A stretch of 64,000 nucleotides of DNA from Anaerolineae bacterium (GCA_028285185.1 JANQQD010000065.1:40555-104554); one strand, 5' to 3'. Positions 42,321 to 49,941 are shown, counted from the first letter of the stretch. A program made the numbers and translations. Notes: a model not told the origin generated them from the letters alone.

Positions 42321-43084
42321 GCCAGCTCTGCCCCCACCATGCGGGACAGCGCGACACCCTTGATCTCACAGGGCGGGAAGCAGCACGGGTGCGCCCCCCA
42401 ATTGGCCGTGTGCGGTGGTCCGCCTTCGAGGAAGAGCAACCGCCCGTCGTTGGTCCGTAGCCAGTCGACGGACGCGTAGACGTGATGCGGATCCTGCGTC
42501 TCGCGGTTCTGCCGCTGGTTGGTCATGGGCCGCGGGATCTGATTGATCAGCCGCTCGGTCCGTTCCCAGACCTCTTGGATGTCGAGCTTGATCAGTGTGT
42601 CGTCCGGCAACGCCCGTTGCGGATAGTAGTTGCTGACACCAATCACCCGGTCATCGGCGACGAACACCCGGTACTCGACCGGATAGCTGTCGATAATCCA
42701 GGCATCGATCCACGGCCGCCGGTGCACGACCATGGTCGGCTTGCCGTAATCCGACAGCAGGTCGTAGGCGCGCGGATCGTCGATCGTGAACCAGCGGTCG
42801 ATCTCCCGGTGCCACCGATGCCAGCCGGCGGACATACGCCCCTTCAGGCACGTCGATGCGCAGTGGTCCCAGCGCATGATGTGGTTGGCCCGCTGTGCGT
42901 CGTAGACTGTGTCGAAGAATGTCGTCAGATCCGCCTCGATCCGCGGGTCGCCGCTATCGAAGTCGATCAGCGTCGCTACCGAGATCTCGGCGACTTCCTC
43001 GGCGGGCACATAGCTGACCCCCGCGTCCTCGCAGACGTCCAGCCATTCGGCCAGAGAGACGGTGTTGAAGCCCTCGGACATCAT
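42317..43084 (-). CDS. ATP-grasp-like phage protein (DUF4343-like)
   Basis: Encodes 255 residues from ATG 43084. PVEYRVFVADDRVIGVSNYY near 135-154, ASVDWLRTNDGRLLFLEGG near 204-222 and the PHTANWG end fit the ATP-grasp fold used in phage proteins of the DUF4343 type. Substrate unknown; a ligase for small molecules or peptides is the family role. Overlaps both neighbours by 4 bp. Confidence 0.75.
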   Translation of the reverse strand: MMSEGFNTVSLAEWLDVCEDAGVSYVPAEEVAEISVATLIDFDSGDPRIEADLTTFFDTVYDAQRANHIMRWDHCASTCLKGRMSAGWHRWHREIDRWFTIDDPRAYDLLSDYGKPTMVVHRRPWIDAWIIDSYPVEYRVFVADDRVIGVSNYYPQRALPDDTLIKLDIQEVWERTERLINQIPRPMTNQRQNRETQDPHHVYASVDWLRTNDGRLLFLEGGPPHTANWGAHPCCFPPCEIKGVALSRMVGAELA

Positions 43085-43650
43085 GCCGCCCTCCGCCGGT
43101 TCAGCACCTTGTTGCGGTACTCCGACGCCTCGTAGGCGAGCATGCAGAGCCCGTCCGCCTCGTCGCCATTGACGGGATCCCAGCCGTATCGGCGACACAT
43201 GTCGATGACGTCGGATTTCTGGGGGCGGCCGTGCCCGACAAAGTGTTTGCGGGCCGTCTGGGCATGCGTCGCATAGAGCCGCAGCGGATAGCCGTCTTGC
43301 CGGTTGCGGTGGCCCCAGCACATCTCCACGACAGCAGCCCGGCCGAACTGCCGGTCGACGGTGTAGACCGTGGTGTTCTGGCGGTTGGCTTTCGGCAGAA
43401 CGGGCGCCTCGAACACCAGCCAGGTTGGCCGGAACACGATAAGCATGTCGGCCAGCCAGCGTGCGAGGTCGTCGTAGTGGTAGCCCCAGTCCGGCGCATG
43501 GGTCTTGAAGGTGGCGTAGCCCGAACGCAGCCCGTCCCAACGGTGCCCGCGGGCTTCGAGCTCGCCGCCGGGCCAGGCAGCAATCGCCTCGTCGGTCGCG
43601 TGCGCCCAGCCAACGGTCTTGGCCAGGTCGAGGCAGAGAACCCCGCACAT
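43081..43650 (-). CDS. RuvC-like Holliday junction resolvase
   Basis: Encodes 189 residues. RNase H-fold acidic residues: Asp in LCLDLAKTVGWA (~8), Glu in WLVFEAPVL (~81), Asp pair in GDEADGLCML (~162). This is the phage RuvC-like family that resolves recombination junctions and branched DNA before packaging. It overlaps the next gene by ATGA. Confidence 0.85.
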   Translation of the reverse strand: MCGVLCLDLAKTVGWAHATDEAIAAWPGGELEARGHRWDGLRSGYATFKTHAPDWGYHYDDLARWLADMLIVFRPTWLVFEAPVLPKANRQNTTVYTVDRQFGRAAVVEMCWGHRNRQDGYPLRLYATHAQTARKHFVGHGRPQKSDVIDMCRRYGWDPVNGDEADGLCMLAYEASEYRNKVLNRRRAA

Positions 43651-44078
43651 CAGAGGTGCTCGTCCTCGTCGAACTCGCCGTCCACCTCGTCTTCTTGGTC
43701 TGCCCAGCCCGTTGGTCCGGCAAAGCCGTCTTCGAGCTCGCTCGTCCCCTGGACCACTCCGGACAGCAACAGCGGTTGGGCTCGTGCCCGTACGGCAGAC
43801 GGAAGTTGGTACTCGCGCCTAGGTTGCTGATCCCAAGCGACTTCCTTGCTGCAGGGTGTTAGCCGATAGATCGATTGGCCGCCCTGGTACACGGGCTCCA
43901 GCATCTGCCCATCAAAGAGGGGCTCTATCTGGCAGAGCGAAGTGCCGAACCGCTGCACCTCCGCGATCCGACCGACCATGGTGCAGTGGCCCATGATCTC
44001 AACGATGGCATAGTCGCCGTCCGGCAGGTCGTCAGGGCCGCGCTCGCGGCCTTTCTGGTCGATCGTAGGCGCGTCCAT
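43650..44078 (-). CDS. Conserved early phage protein with acidic tail
   Basis: Encodes 142 residues. DGDYAIVEIMGHCTMVGRIAEV (~20-41) and SIYRLTPCSKEVAW (~69-82) form a beta-rich core seen in other phage early proteins. The last ~25 residues are Asp/Glu-rich, as in DNA-mimic tails or ssDNA-binding partner tails. Function unknown. Confidence 0.7.
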   Translation of the reverse strand: MDAPTIDQKGRERGPDDLPDGDYAIVEIMGHCTMVGRIAEVQRFGTSLCQIEPLFDGQMLEPVYQGGQSIYRLTPCSKEVAWDQQPRREYQLPSAVRARAQPLLLSGVVQGTSELEDGFAGPTGWADQEDEVDGEFDEDEHL

Positions 44079-44911
44079 CAGGCGGTGCCCGCCTGGCCGC
44101 GCTGTTCCGCACTACGCTGCGTCGCACCGCCGTGGTGCCCACGCTTCCAGTAGTCGTACTCCTCGGCTTGCCTGTCGGGATCGAAGGGGTTGCTGTCGAG
44201 GGGCTCACCGGCTAGGCCGGCCTGCACGCCCCTCTGGTTGGCGTCGTGAAGGCGCCCCTCAGTCGCGGCTGTGTCCTGGCCATTGCCCGACGGGGTCGCA
44301 GATGCCTTGTCGGCTGCCTTAGGCCTGCGGCCGCGGGGCTTCTTCACTGCGTCCCCGCTCTTGCCGGCGCCCGCGGTCATCTCGCGGGTCAACGCGGCCT
44401 GGGCGTCGTTCCAGCCAGCCGCCCAGTTCTCATGCAGAACGAACTGCACCTGGCGGTTGTACGGGTTCTTGGACAGATTCTCCCCGGCCGCCCCGGCTTT
44501 CTCGCCCTGGTGGTAGGCCGTGGCCTTCGCCTCGTCGCCCGTCCCGTCCGCAGGCGTCGAGACGTTAGCGGCGGTGTTGTCGTCGGACCTGTTGAGCGGC
44601 CAGTCGCCTAGGGTGAGTTGATGACCGAGGGGGACGCCAAGGAGTTTCAGGTACTCGATCGTGTTCCTGAACTTCAGTTTGAGTTCTTCCGGGTCTCTCT
44701 TTCGCAGCTTGAGCGCGTCGGCTATCGACTCCTGGTCCATGCCCGACTTTTTCGCGTGTTTGAGCGCGGCTCTGTAGACGCCGTTGGCCGATTTGAAATC
44801 ATCATGAGCCTTGTCCTTGTCGCGCTCCGCCTTGACGATGGCGTCGATTATCACCCCTTTCTCTTCGTCAGTGAGCGCCGCCGGCGCGTCGTCGCTATGT
44901 CTGCGTGCCAT
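44078..44911 (-). CDS. Phage protein with two RMF-like motifs
   Basis: Encodes 277 residues. The N-terminal ~95 residues are helical (TDEEKGVIIDAIVKAERDKDKAHDDF...). Two related motifs follow: QGEKAGAAGENLSKNPY...WAAGWNDAQ (~134-172) and RGVQAGLAGEPLDSNPFD...YWKRGHHGG (~229-262). Both resemble the GxxAGxxG...NPY...W..GW signature of ribosome modulation factor. The linker is Lys/Ala-rich. It may bind ribosomes or RNA (inference). Confidence 0.7.
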   Translation of the reverse strand: MARRHSDDAPAALTDEEKGVIIDAIVKAERDKDKAHDDFKSANGVYRAALKHAKKSGMDQESIADALKLRKRDPEELKLKFRNTIEYLKLLGVPLGHQLTLGDWPLNRSDDNTAANVSTPADGTGDEAKATAYHQGEKAGAAGENLSKNPYNRQVQFVLHENWAAGWNDAQAALTREMTAGAGKSGDAVKKPRGRRPKAADKASATPSGNGQDTAATEGRLHDANQRGVQAGLAGEPLDSNPFDPDRQAEEYDYWKRGHHGGATQRSAEQRGQAGTA

Positions 44912-44958
44912 CCGATCATCTCCCCGATGGTCTGAGAGCGGCGAAATCGCGGGCCCGC

Positions 44959-45294
44959 TCAGTCCCGCCCAAGTTTCAGGTCACGTGTTTGCGGCGCGGG
45001 TAAAGCGTCGGCGCCGAAGTAGGGGATGCGCCGCGTTGGTTGCCGGCGACGAAGGACGACAAGGAGGAAGGTCCCGTTGACGCGGCGCTGGGCAACCTCG
45101 ACCTTGCCTTGGTCATAGGCCCAGCGGGCGTGCTCGATGCTGATCGGGCCGTCGAGGAACTCCGCCCATACCCACTCTGCGTCGGAAAGCGGGTCGACCT
45201 GCCGCAGTTCCCAATGTGCGATCGGCGTCCATTGGCCGACTTCGAGGCAAAGGAAGCTGTCCTTGATCGCCACCGTGTCCGTACCGTCGGCCAT
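44959..45294 (-). CDS. Early phage protein of unknown function
   Basis: Encodes 111 residues, start overlapping the preceding small gene as TGATG. SFLCLEVGQWTPIAHWELRQV and the EHARWAYDQGKVEVAQRRVNGTF segment give a mixed alpha/beta fold. No family recognised. Confidence 0.65.
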   Translation of the reverse strand: MADGTDTVAIKDSFLCLEVGQWTPIAHWELRQVDPLSDAEWVWAEFLDGPISIEHARWAYDQGKVEVAQRRVNGTFLLVVLRRRQPTRRIPYFGADALPAPQTRDLKLGRD

Positions 45295-45434
45295 CAGTCT
45301 CGCGCCTCGCGGATGGCCATCAGGCCGTAGGACCGGTGAACCGCCCCGTAGCGGTACCCTTGCAACGTCCAGCCAGCCCAGACGTAGGCCTCGGCGTGCT
45401 TCCAGCGGATGTGCCGGATGAGGAGGTCGGTCAC
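45294..45434 (-). CDS. Small early phage protein (46 aa)
   Basis: A GTG at 45434 begins a 46-codon frame with good codon use (VTDLLIRHIRWKHAEAYVWA then GWTLQGYRYGAVHRSYG). Its stop overlaps the next ATG (TGATG), and the GTG overlaps the stop of the preceding small gene (GTGA) and abuts the stop of 45435-45860. The tight coupling on both sides supports translation. Confidence 0.65.
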   Translation of the reverse strand: MTDLLIRHIRWKHAEAYVWAGWTLQGYRYGAVHRSYGLMAIREARD

Positions 45435-45577
45435 TTAGCGGCCCTCTTCCAACGGCAGAAGCGGTCGTAGAACCGCCTGGCCTTGGCCTTGTGGAAGTCC
45501 GAGATCCGCGTGTGGAGCCCGAACATCCACCACGCCCAGCCCGCCGCGACCTCGAGCCAGTATTCCTTTGAGGTCAC
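45431..45577 (-). CDS. Small aromatic, basic phage protein (48 aa) nested in an overlap
   Basis: A GTG at 45577 opens a 48-codon frame: VTSKEYWLEVAAGWAWWMFG, then LHTRISDFHKAKARRFYDRF and a basic end. It is in another frame than 45435-45860 but looks more protein-like there, and its stop makes a GTGA overlap with the following gene. One amphipathic or membrane-associated helix is plausible. Confidence 0.55.
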   Translation of the reverse strand: MTSKEYWLEVAAGWAWWMFGLHTRISDFHKAKARRFYDRFCRWKRAAK

Positions 45578-45860
45578 GGATTTCTTGCTCGAGCCTTTCG
45601 AGGCGCTCATAGGCTTCTATGTCCTCGGCGCTGCCGATCTCCGGCGACGAAATGAAGGCATCAAAACTTGGGCCCCAGTGCTGCCGCATACGCCGCAGAT
45701 GCCAACGCGCAGGCGTCTGACCTCGCAGCCAGGCCTTGGCCGTGCTGATCGACACGCCCCAGAACCGGGCGATGTTCTTGCCCCACGGCCTTTCGTGGTT
45801 CTGCCGTAGCCAAAGGGCCACGGCCTGCCCGTCATCATGGTCGAGCGTTGCGAAGGTCAC
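45435..45860 (-). CDS. Early phage protein with HTH-like segment
   Basis: Encodes 141 residues from a GTG at 45860 that overlaps the preceding stop (GTGA). ALWLRQNHERPWGKNIARFWGVSISTAKAWLRGQTP (~13-48) resembles a helix-turn-helix. The middle is helical and the last ~45 residues, overlapping the 48-aa gene, look less natural, so the protein may be read in two forms or have a recent extension. Confidence 0.6.
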   Translation of the reverse strand: MTFATLDHDDGQAVALWLRQNHERPWGKNIARFWGVSISTAKAWLRGQTPARWHLRRMRQHWGPSFDAFISSPEIGSAEDIEAYERLERLEQEIRDLKGILARGRGGLGVVDVRAPHADLGLPQGQGQAVLRPLLPLEEGR

Positions 45861-46105
45861 GTTTTCTGACCTTTTTCGGTGTCGATCGGACAAGATTCCT
45901 GCCCCCTGTCTCTGCGATCATCGGATCGCTTTGTGGGAGCAGATCGATGCCTGGACTGCAGCAACACGCCGGACCGGTGCGCCAACACCGGACCGGGCTT
46001 GGGATGGTGGTGCGGTGCCGCCGTGGGGACGGCAGCACCGCGTCGCCGCTGTGGGTGAGGCGGTCGAGCAGCGGCGATTGGGATAGCAACGCCGGACGTC
46101 GTCAT
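45857..46105 (-). CDS. Low-complexity early ORF, position-supported
   Basis: Encodes 82 residues rich in Pro, Arg, His. The only support is gene-to-gene coupling: ATGA with the zinc-ribbon gene upstream and GTGA with the next gene. No fold can be seen. It could be a real small protein or a spurious frame. Confidence 0.35.
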   Translation of the reverse strand: MTTSGVAIPIAAARPPHPQRRRGAAVPTAAPHHHPKPGPVLAHRSGVLLQSRHRSAPTKRSDDRRDRGQESCPIDTEKGQKT

Positions 46106-46302
46106 GTGGACCCCGCCGGCTTCCGGAACGGCGTCAGTTCAACCTCGGGGCAGGGCTCGCCGTCGTGATAGTCAGACCAGTCTCGCGCCTGGATGCTGCG
46201 CTCGATCGCGATGTCGGCACACCCATCGCAGATGTTGGATTCCAACTCATCCTCGTAGATGAGCGGACGCCTACACTTCGAGCAGCGCGCGTTGTCCGTC
46301 AT
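46102..46302 (-). CDS. Zinc-ribbon phage protein (DksA/TraR-like size)
   Basis: Encodes 66 residues. CSKCRRPL (~7-14) and CDGCA (~26-30) form a zinc ribbon preceded by little else, followed by a helical IERSIQARDWSDYHDG. The size and Cys spacing are like small TraR/DksA or recombination-associated zinc proteins. Function not assigned. Confidence 0.75.
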   Translation of the reverse strand: MTDNARCSKCRRPLIYEDELESNICDGCADIAIERSIQARDWSDYHDGEPCPEVELTPFRKPAGST

Positions 46303-47219
46303 TGGTCACAGACCTCGAACGCAGCAGCGTCAGCAATCGAGACGCGGAACCCGGCGGCGTTGCGATGACCTCCGCCACCGTACATCTTGGCGACCTCGGA
46401 GACGTCCACCGCGCCCCACGCGTCGTCGGACCGAAGCGAGAAGACACGGCCCGCAGGTGTGTCCCAATAACATGCGGCAAATGGGGGAACCCACGAGCCG
46501 GCCAGCCCCTCGTCGACGGGCTGGCACATCAGGTTTGCGGCATCGGACGTCAGTGTGTACGGCAGGCTTGCCGCCGGAACCAGATGTCCGCCGATCACCA
46601 GTTTTCGCCGGCAGACCGCGACCAGCTCGGCGACGTCCTTGTGATGCTTTCGCTCGATGCCGACGCCTTCCTGGAACAGCCGCTCCGGGTCGGCTTTCAT
46701 CAGCCCGTCCCACACCTCGAAATCGTAGGGGTAGGAGAAGACCGCGGCCTGGATTTCACGTGTGCCCGACAGCTTGAACTGCCAGAGATCGCGGTCCTGA
46801 ATGTGCCAGAGCAACGGCGGCGGCTCTTCTCCGGGATGGAAGAAGTCCCAGGCGATCATCGCGCCCGACCTATCCATGTCGAACAGCGCTCCGACGTGCG
46901 GCATGTTCTGGCCGTAGCACCAACCGCGTACCGGGCCGCTCCAGTCCACCTGCGACTTAACCGGCGGGAGCCGCGCAAGATCCTCGGCAGCGGACTTATG
47001 GTGATCGAGCACGAGCAGGGAACTGGCCCTGAAGGACATCTCGGTCAGCACGTCATACTTGTACGAGAAGTCGACGAGGACGACGTCCTTGCCCGCTACG
47101 TCTGGCGGCGGATCCTGGTGGACGGCCGGATAGAACTCCCAATCCGGATGTGCCTTCCAAATGGCCCAAGCGGCGCTGAACCCGTCCGCGCAGTTACCGT
47201 GATAGATGCACAACGCCAT
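46299..47219 (-). CDS. DHH-family phosphoesterase
   Basis: Encodes 306 residues from ATG 47219. CIYHGNCADGFSAAWAIW (~4-21) is the first metal site, VLVDFSYK the second, and LVLDHHKSAAEDL (~70-82) the DHH motif. The C-terminal DHHA1 part has KMYGGGGHRNAAGF. Such enzymes cleave short RNA or cyclic dinucleotides (NrnA/NrnB/GdpP-like). In a phage this could remove cyclic-nucleotide defence signals (inference). Start shares the CATG with the divergent nuclease gene. Confidence 0.85.
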   Translation of the reverse strand: MALCIYHGNCADGFSAAWAIWKAHPDWEFYPAVHQDPPPDVAGKDVVLVDFSYKYDVLTEMSFRASSLLVLDHHKSAAEDLARLPPVKSQVDWSGPVRGWCYGQNMPHVGALFDMDRSGAMIAWDFFHPGEEPPPLLWHIQDRDLWQFKLSGTREIQAAVFSYPYDFEVWDGLMKADPERLFQEGVGIERKHHKDVAELVAVCRRKLVIGGHLVPAASLPYTLTSDAANLMCQPVDEGLAGSWVPPFAACYWDTPAGRVFSLRSDDAWGAVDVSEVAKMYGGGGHRNAAGFRVSIADAAAFEVCDQ

Positions 47220-47631
47220 GATTGAGCGCTCCCTATACGCGGCCGTGCTGCTGCTGTTGCTGGCCGGGCCGGCAGCCGCAGACGATCTCTGCAACAGCCC
47301 GGAACGCGCGAGCGGCGCGCCTCGCGTTGTTGACGGCGACACGCTGGCCTTTCCGCGCGCCGATCAGGGTGAGGACGTCGTCCGGCTTTGGGGAATCCAG
47401 GCCCCTGAGGACGAGACCAGCGCAGGCCAGGCCGCCGAGGCCTACGTCGAGCATCTTGTGGACGGCGCGACCGTTGCCTGCGTCTGGGCTCCGGACGGGC
47501 AGGACCTCGATCCGTGGGGTCGCATTGTGGCTGTGTGCTGCATCGACGGCCGCGACATCGCCGATGACCTCGTCGACGCCGGGCATGCCGCCGACTGGTC
47601 CGCCTACAGCGGCGGGCACTATGGGCGATGA
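47218..47631 (+). CDS. Secreted thermonuclease-like protein (SNase fold)
   Basis: Encodes 137 residues from ATG 47218 (ATG 47206 also in frame). A signal peptide (SLYAAVLLLLLAGPAAA) with an AAA-D cleavage site is followed by RVVDGDTLAF with the Asp (~43), VRLWGIQAPE with the Arg and Glu (~57-66), and the DPWGRIVA Arg (~98), the staphylococcal-nuclease catalytic set. It lies on the plus strand against the early operon, a moron. A periplasmic nuclease could degrade incoming or released DNA. Confidence 0.85.
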   Translation: MIERSLYAAVLLLLLAGPAAADDLCNSPERASGAPRVVDGDTLAFPRADQGEDVVRLWGIQAPEDETSAGQAAEAYVEHLVDGATVACVWAPDGQDLDPWGRIVAVCCIDGRDIADDLVDAGHAADWSAYSGGHYGR

Positions 47632-47639
47632 CAGGGACA

Positions 47640-48092
47640 TCATTGCGCCGCCGCCGAGTGCCGCTTGGCCTTGAAGCGCACGATCTCATCGGCATGCTCG
47701 AAGCAACCACGACCCATCGCCCGCAACTCCTCGGCCTTCGCGTCCAGCTCGGAGTCCGTCATGTCGTAGACGTGCACTGCCACCTCCCGCCCGTCCCTGA
47801 TGATTGGGTAGTAGAAATGCATGTGCTCAAAGCCCGGCAGCGTTGCTTGGGTGTCGATCTCATCCGCGGCCGAGCGATCGCCGGCCGCGTTCATGACCCG
47901 CCGCGCCTCTTCGCGCGTCGCCCGATAGGCTGCCTCCCGATAAAAGTCCCCGGCATCGCCCTGCGGCAGCCCGGCTTCGTAGTCCTGGCAGACCGCATGC
48001 GTGATCCATTGCAGGTCGAGCACGGTGCCGCGTTCGCGCATCTCGTCGAGCTTGCGCAGGATGGCGGCCCGGATGACGCGCGGCTTGCTCAT
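47640..48092 (-). CDS. Early phage protein of unknown function
   Basis: Encodes 150 residues. Helical beginning (RVIRAAILRKLDEMRERG), YREAAYRATREEARRVMNAA in the middle, GFEHMHFYYPIIRDGREVAV strand pair and helical end. No family recognised. Overlaps the next upstream gene by ATGA. The opposing nuclease gene ends 9 bp from its stop. Confidence 0.7.
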   Translation of the reverse strand: MSKPRVIRAAILRKLDEMRERGTVLDLQWITHAVCQDYEAGLPQGDAGDFYREAAYRATREEARRVMNAAGDRSAADEIDTQATLPGFEHMHFYYPIIRDGREVAVHVYDMTDSELDAKAEELRAMGRGCFEHADEIVRFKAKRHSAAAQ

Positions 48093-48778
48093 GCCTCGCC
48101 TCCGAGATTGACGGCCAAGATGTCGTGGAAGCTGTTGACCTGGCCGATCAACCCGCGAACCTCGATCCGCTCCTCCGGCATCAGGCCGTTGGCCAGCAAC
48201 TCGGGGGATTTGCAGTGCTCGACGTAGCGTCTAAGCGCGCCCAAGAAGTGCGTGGCCTCCTTGAACCCCTCCGGCTTAGGTGCCGTCACCCAGTCCGGAA
48301 CTTCGGATTCTGGCGGTGTGCTCGACCGCTCCGGCTCGCGCGGCTTCCGCCCCATGTCGGCAAGCTTGGTGATCGTGGGTGGAGAGTCGCTCTCAACCGC
48401 AGCCTCGAACTCTTCGTCGGGGACGTTGGCGACGCGGACGGCCGTGACCTGTTGTCGTTCGGACATGCCGGCAGCGGCAGCGGCTTGTCGCTGGGAAGAA
48501 CTGTCGCCACCGTCAGTTCTTCGATGTTCGCCCCGGCCATCGAACTGTTGCAGCAGCTCGCCGCACCGCCGGATGGCGCGGCTCCGAATGCGTGTCGCCA
48601 ACTTGTGCAAAGACTCATCTTCGGACTGCCGGGCATAGCTCGCGAGCGCTTGCGCCTTGTTCGCCCATGTCCGGCATTCGTCCAGATCAGCGCAGTTGGC
48701 CAGTGCCACCCTCGCCGCCTCATAGGCCTGCGGCAGTCTCGCCTGCGCCACGTCGACGGAAGAGGGCAGCGCAGTCAT
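48089..48778 (-). CDS. Early phage protein, helical with coiled coil
   Basis: Encodes 229 residues from ATG 48778. RLPQAYEAARVALANCADLDECRTWANKAQALASYARQSEDESLHKLATRIRSRAIRRCGEL is a common phage helical domain seen in proteins near ParB-like factors. A QRQAAAAAGMSERQQVTAVRVANVP segment looks like a ParB-type HTH. The end is another helical bundle. Possibly a DNA-binding or replication factor. Confidence 0.7.
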   Translation of the reverse strand: MTALPSSVDVAQARLPQAYEAARVALANCADLDECRTWANKAQALASYARQSEDESLHKLATRIRSRAIRRCGELLQQFDGRGEHRRTDGGDSSSQRQAAAAAGMSERQQVTAVRVANVPDEEFEAAVESDSPPTITKLADMGRKPREPERSSTPPESEVPDWVTAPKPEGFKEATHFLGALRRYVEHCKSPELLANGLMPEERIEVRGLIGQVNSFHDILAVNLGGEA

Positions 48779-49005
48779 GCCGCATTCTCCGTCGTCGGCG
48801 AAGCGGCTGTCGGAGCGGGGCCATAGATGTCTGGGCGCAACTCGTACCGAGACACGCGGCCGCCCGTTGCGCGCTCCACATCCAGTACGCGCTCCGCCGG
48901 CACTCGCGACCACTGCTGCACAGCCTGCGAAGTGACTCCGATCATTCGGGCCAACGCCGATCGGCTGCCGAGATGATCAATCGCCCGTTGTAGCGCTTCG
49001 TCCAC
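48775..49005 (-). CDS. Cro-like (YdaS family) regulator
   Basis: Encodes 76 residues from GTG 49005, preceded by GGAATCGCAGAG. ALQRAIDHLGSRSALARMIGVTSQAVQQWSRVPAERVLDVERAT is the YdaS/Cro HTH type. First gene of the left early operon and divergent from CI, hence the natural Cro. The tail is disordered. Confidence 0.85.
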   Translation of the reverse strand: MDEALQRAIDHLGSRSALARMIGVTSQAVQQWSRVPAERVLDVERATGGRVSRYELRPDIYGPAPTAASPTTENAA

Positions 49006-49078
49006 GCTCTGCGATTCCGTGTTGTAAGGTGCGCTTGTCGCAAACTGTAAGCAGATCGCTAGTGATGAATCAAGTGCC
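49006..49078. promoter_or_regulatory. Divergent promoter/operator region between cro and cI
   Basis: 73 bp separate the starts. The words TTGTAAG (49022-49028) and CTGTAAGC (49045-49052) are in direct orientation, 23 bp apart. On the minus strand TTGATT, an 18-bp spacer and TACAGT form a leftward promoter candidate. The same CTTACA/TTGTAA words recur after the cI gene. Confidence 0.55.
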
Positions 49079-49798
49079 GTGAAAGACACTCTTGCGATGG
49101 CTCGATCCCACGATGACACCGACGACATGGCAGGCCGCATCCGCTGGCGAATTCGGGAGCTTGGCCTGAGCCAAACCGCTATCGCCGATAGATTTGGCAT
49201 TCGTCCTCAGGCCGTCTCCCAATGGGCCAGCGGCTCGACCAAACCCGAGGCTGCCAAGCTTGATCTTCTGGCACGCCTGCTCGGATGCTCTGTCACTTAC
49301 CTGCTAACCGGCGAGGAAGTGCAGGAGGATGAGGACTGGGAGCGTGCTTACAAAAATGGAGAACCTGCTGGTAAACCTATACCGATAGTTAACTATATCA
49401 CCGCTGGTCAATGGAGATCATCGGCCTCTGATTCCGACTATGGCGACGACGATAATGCCTGGCCAATATGGCTAGAAACTGATCAGCCCGCTAGCTCTGA
49501 AGCATTCGCGCTAGAGGTACGTGGGGATAGTATGCTGCCCACCTTTGTTCCTGGCGACAGAGTGATTGTAGATCCTGCAGTTGAACCACGCCCAGGCGAT
49601 GTCGTGGTTGCATCTATTGAGGGTGATACAGAAGCGGTTTTAAGGAAGTACCGAGTCGTGGGGTTTGACAGTGAGCGCAAGCCAATCTTCGACTTAGTTC
49701 CGTTGAATGAGGACTATCCGGTGCTGCAGATCAACGAACGGCAACCGGGCCGGATCGTGGGCACTATGATCGAGCACCGACGGTATAGGCGCGTTTGA
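49079..49798 (+). CDS. CI-like repressor with S24 (LexA-type) peptidase domain
   Basis: Encodes 239 residues; ATG 49097 is an alternative to GTG 49079. The HTH (ELGLSQTAIADRFGIRPQAVSQWASGSTKP, ~32-61) is followed by a hinge and the peptidase. The self-cleavage site is likely Ala-Gly in YITAGQW (~107). The catalytic Ser is in VRGDSMLPTF (~150) and the Lys in AVLRKYRV (~186). It keeps lysogeny and is cleaved on RecA activation. The gene is more AT-rich in its second half than its neighbours. Confidence 0.95.
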   Translation: MKDTLAMARSHDDTDDMAGRIRWRIRELGLSQTAIADRFGIRPQAVSQWASGSTKPEAAKLDLLARLLGCSVTYLLTGEEVQEDEDWERAYKNGEPAGKPIPIVNYITAGQWRSSASDSDYGDDDNAWPIWLETDQPASSEAFALEVRGDSMLPTFVPGDRVIVDPAVEPRPGDVVVASIEGDTEAVLRKYRVVGFDSERKPIFDLVPLNEDYPVLQINERQPGRIVGTMIEHRRYRRV

Positions 49799-49803
49799 AA
49801 GCG

Positions 49804-49850
49804 TCACTTGTAATTGCTGCTTGACCCACGAAGCAAGCGTTGCTTACAAT
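49804..49850. promoter_or_regulatory. Operator candidates for the right operon
   Basis: TTGTAA (49808-49813) and TTACAA (49844-49849) are inverted, with a perfect 15-bp palindrome AAGCAAGCGTTGCTT (49831-49845) between and overlapping. These match the TTGTAAG/CTTACA words before cI, so the repressor may bind both sides and control the rightward genes. Confidence 0.5.
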
Positions 49851-49873
49851 TCCTTTCATCGCCTTCGGGTGAT

Positions 49874-49890
49874 AACGCTCCATGAGCGTT
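49874..49890. repeat. Perfect inverted repeat AACGCTC-cat-GAGCGTT
   Basis: A 7-bp inverted repeat with a 3-bp spacer, between the operator candidates and the terminator. It could be a further regulator site or an RNA hairpin in the leader of the right operon. Confidence 0.45.
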
Positions 49891-49903
49891 CCTCCCTGAA
49901 CCT

Positions 49904-49930
49904 GGGCCGCTCCCGGGCGGCCCCTTCTTT
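49904..49930 (+). terminator. Terminator before the right operon
   Basis: GGGCCGC (49904-49910) and GCGGCCC (49917-49923) form a 7-bp GC stem with a 6-nt loop, followed by CTTCTTT. It ends cI transcription and lies only 12 bp before the first gene of the right operon, so rightward transcription may use antitermination or start further down. Confidence 0.7.
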
Positions 49931-49941
49931 CGGAGGGTGGG

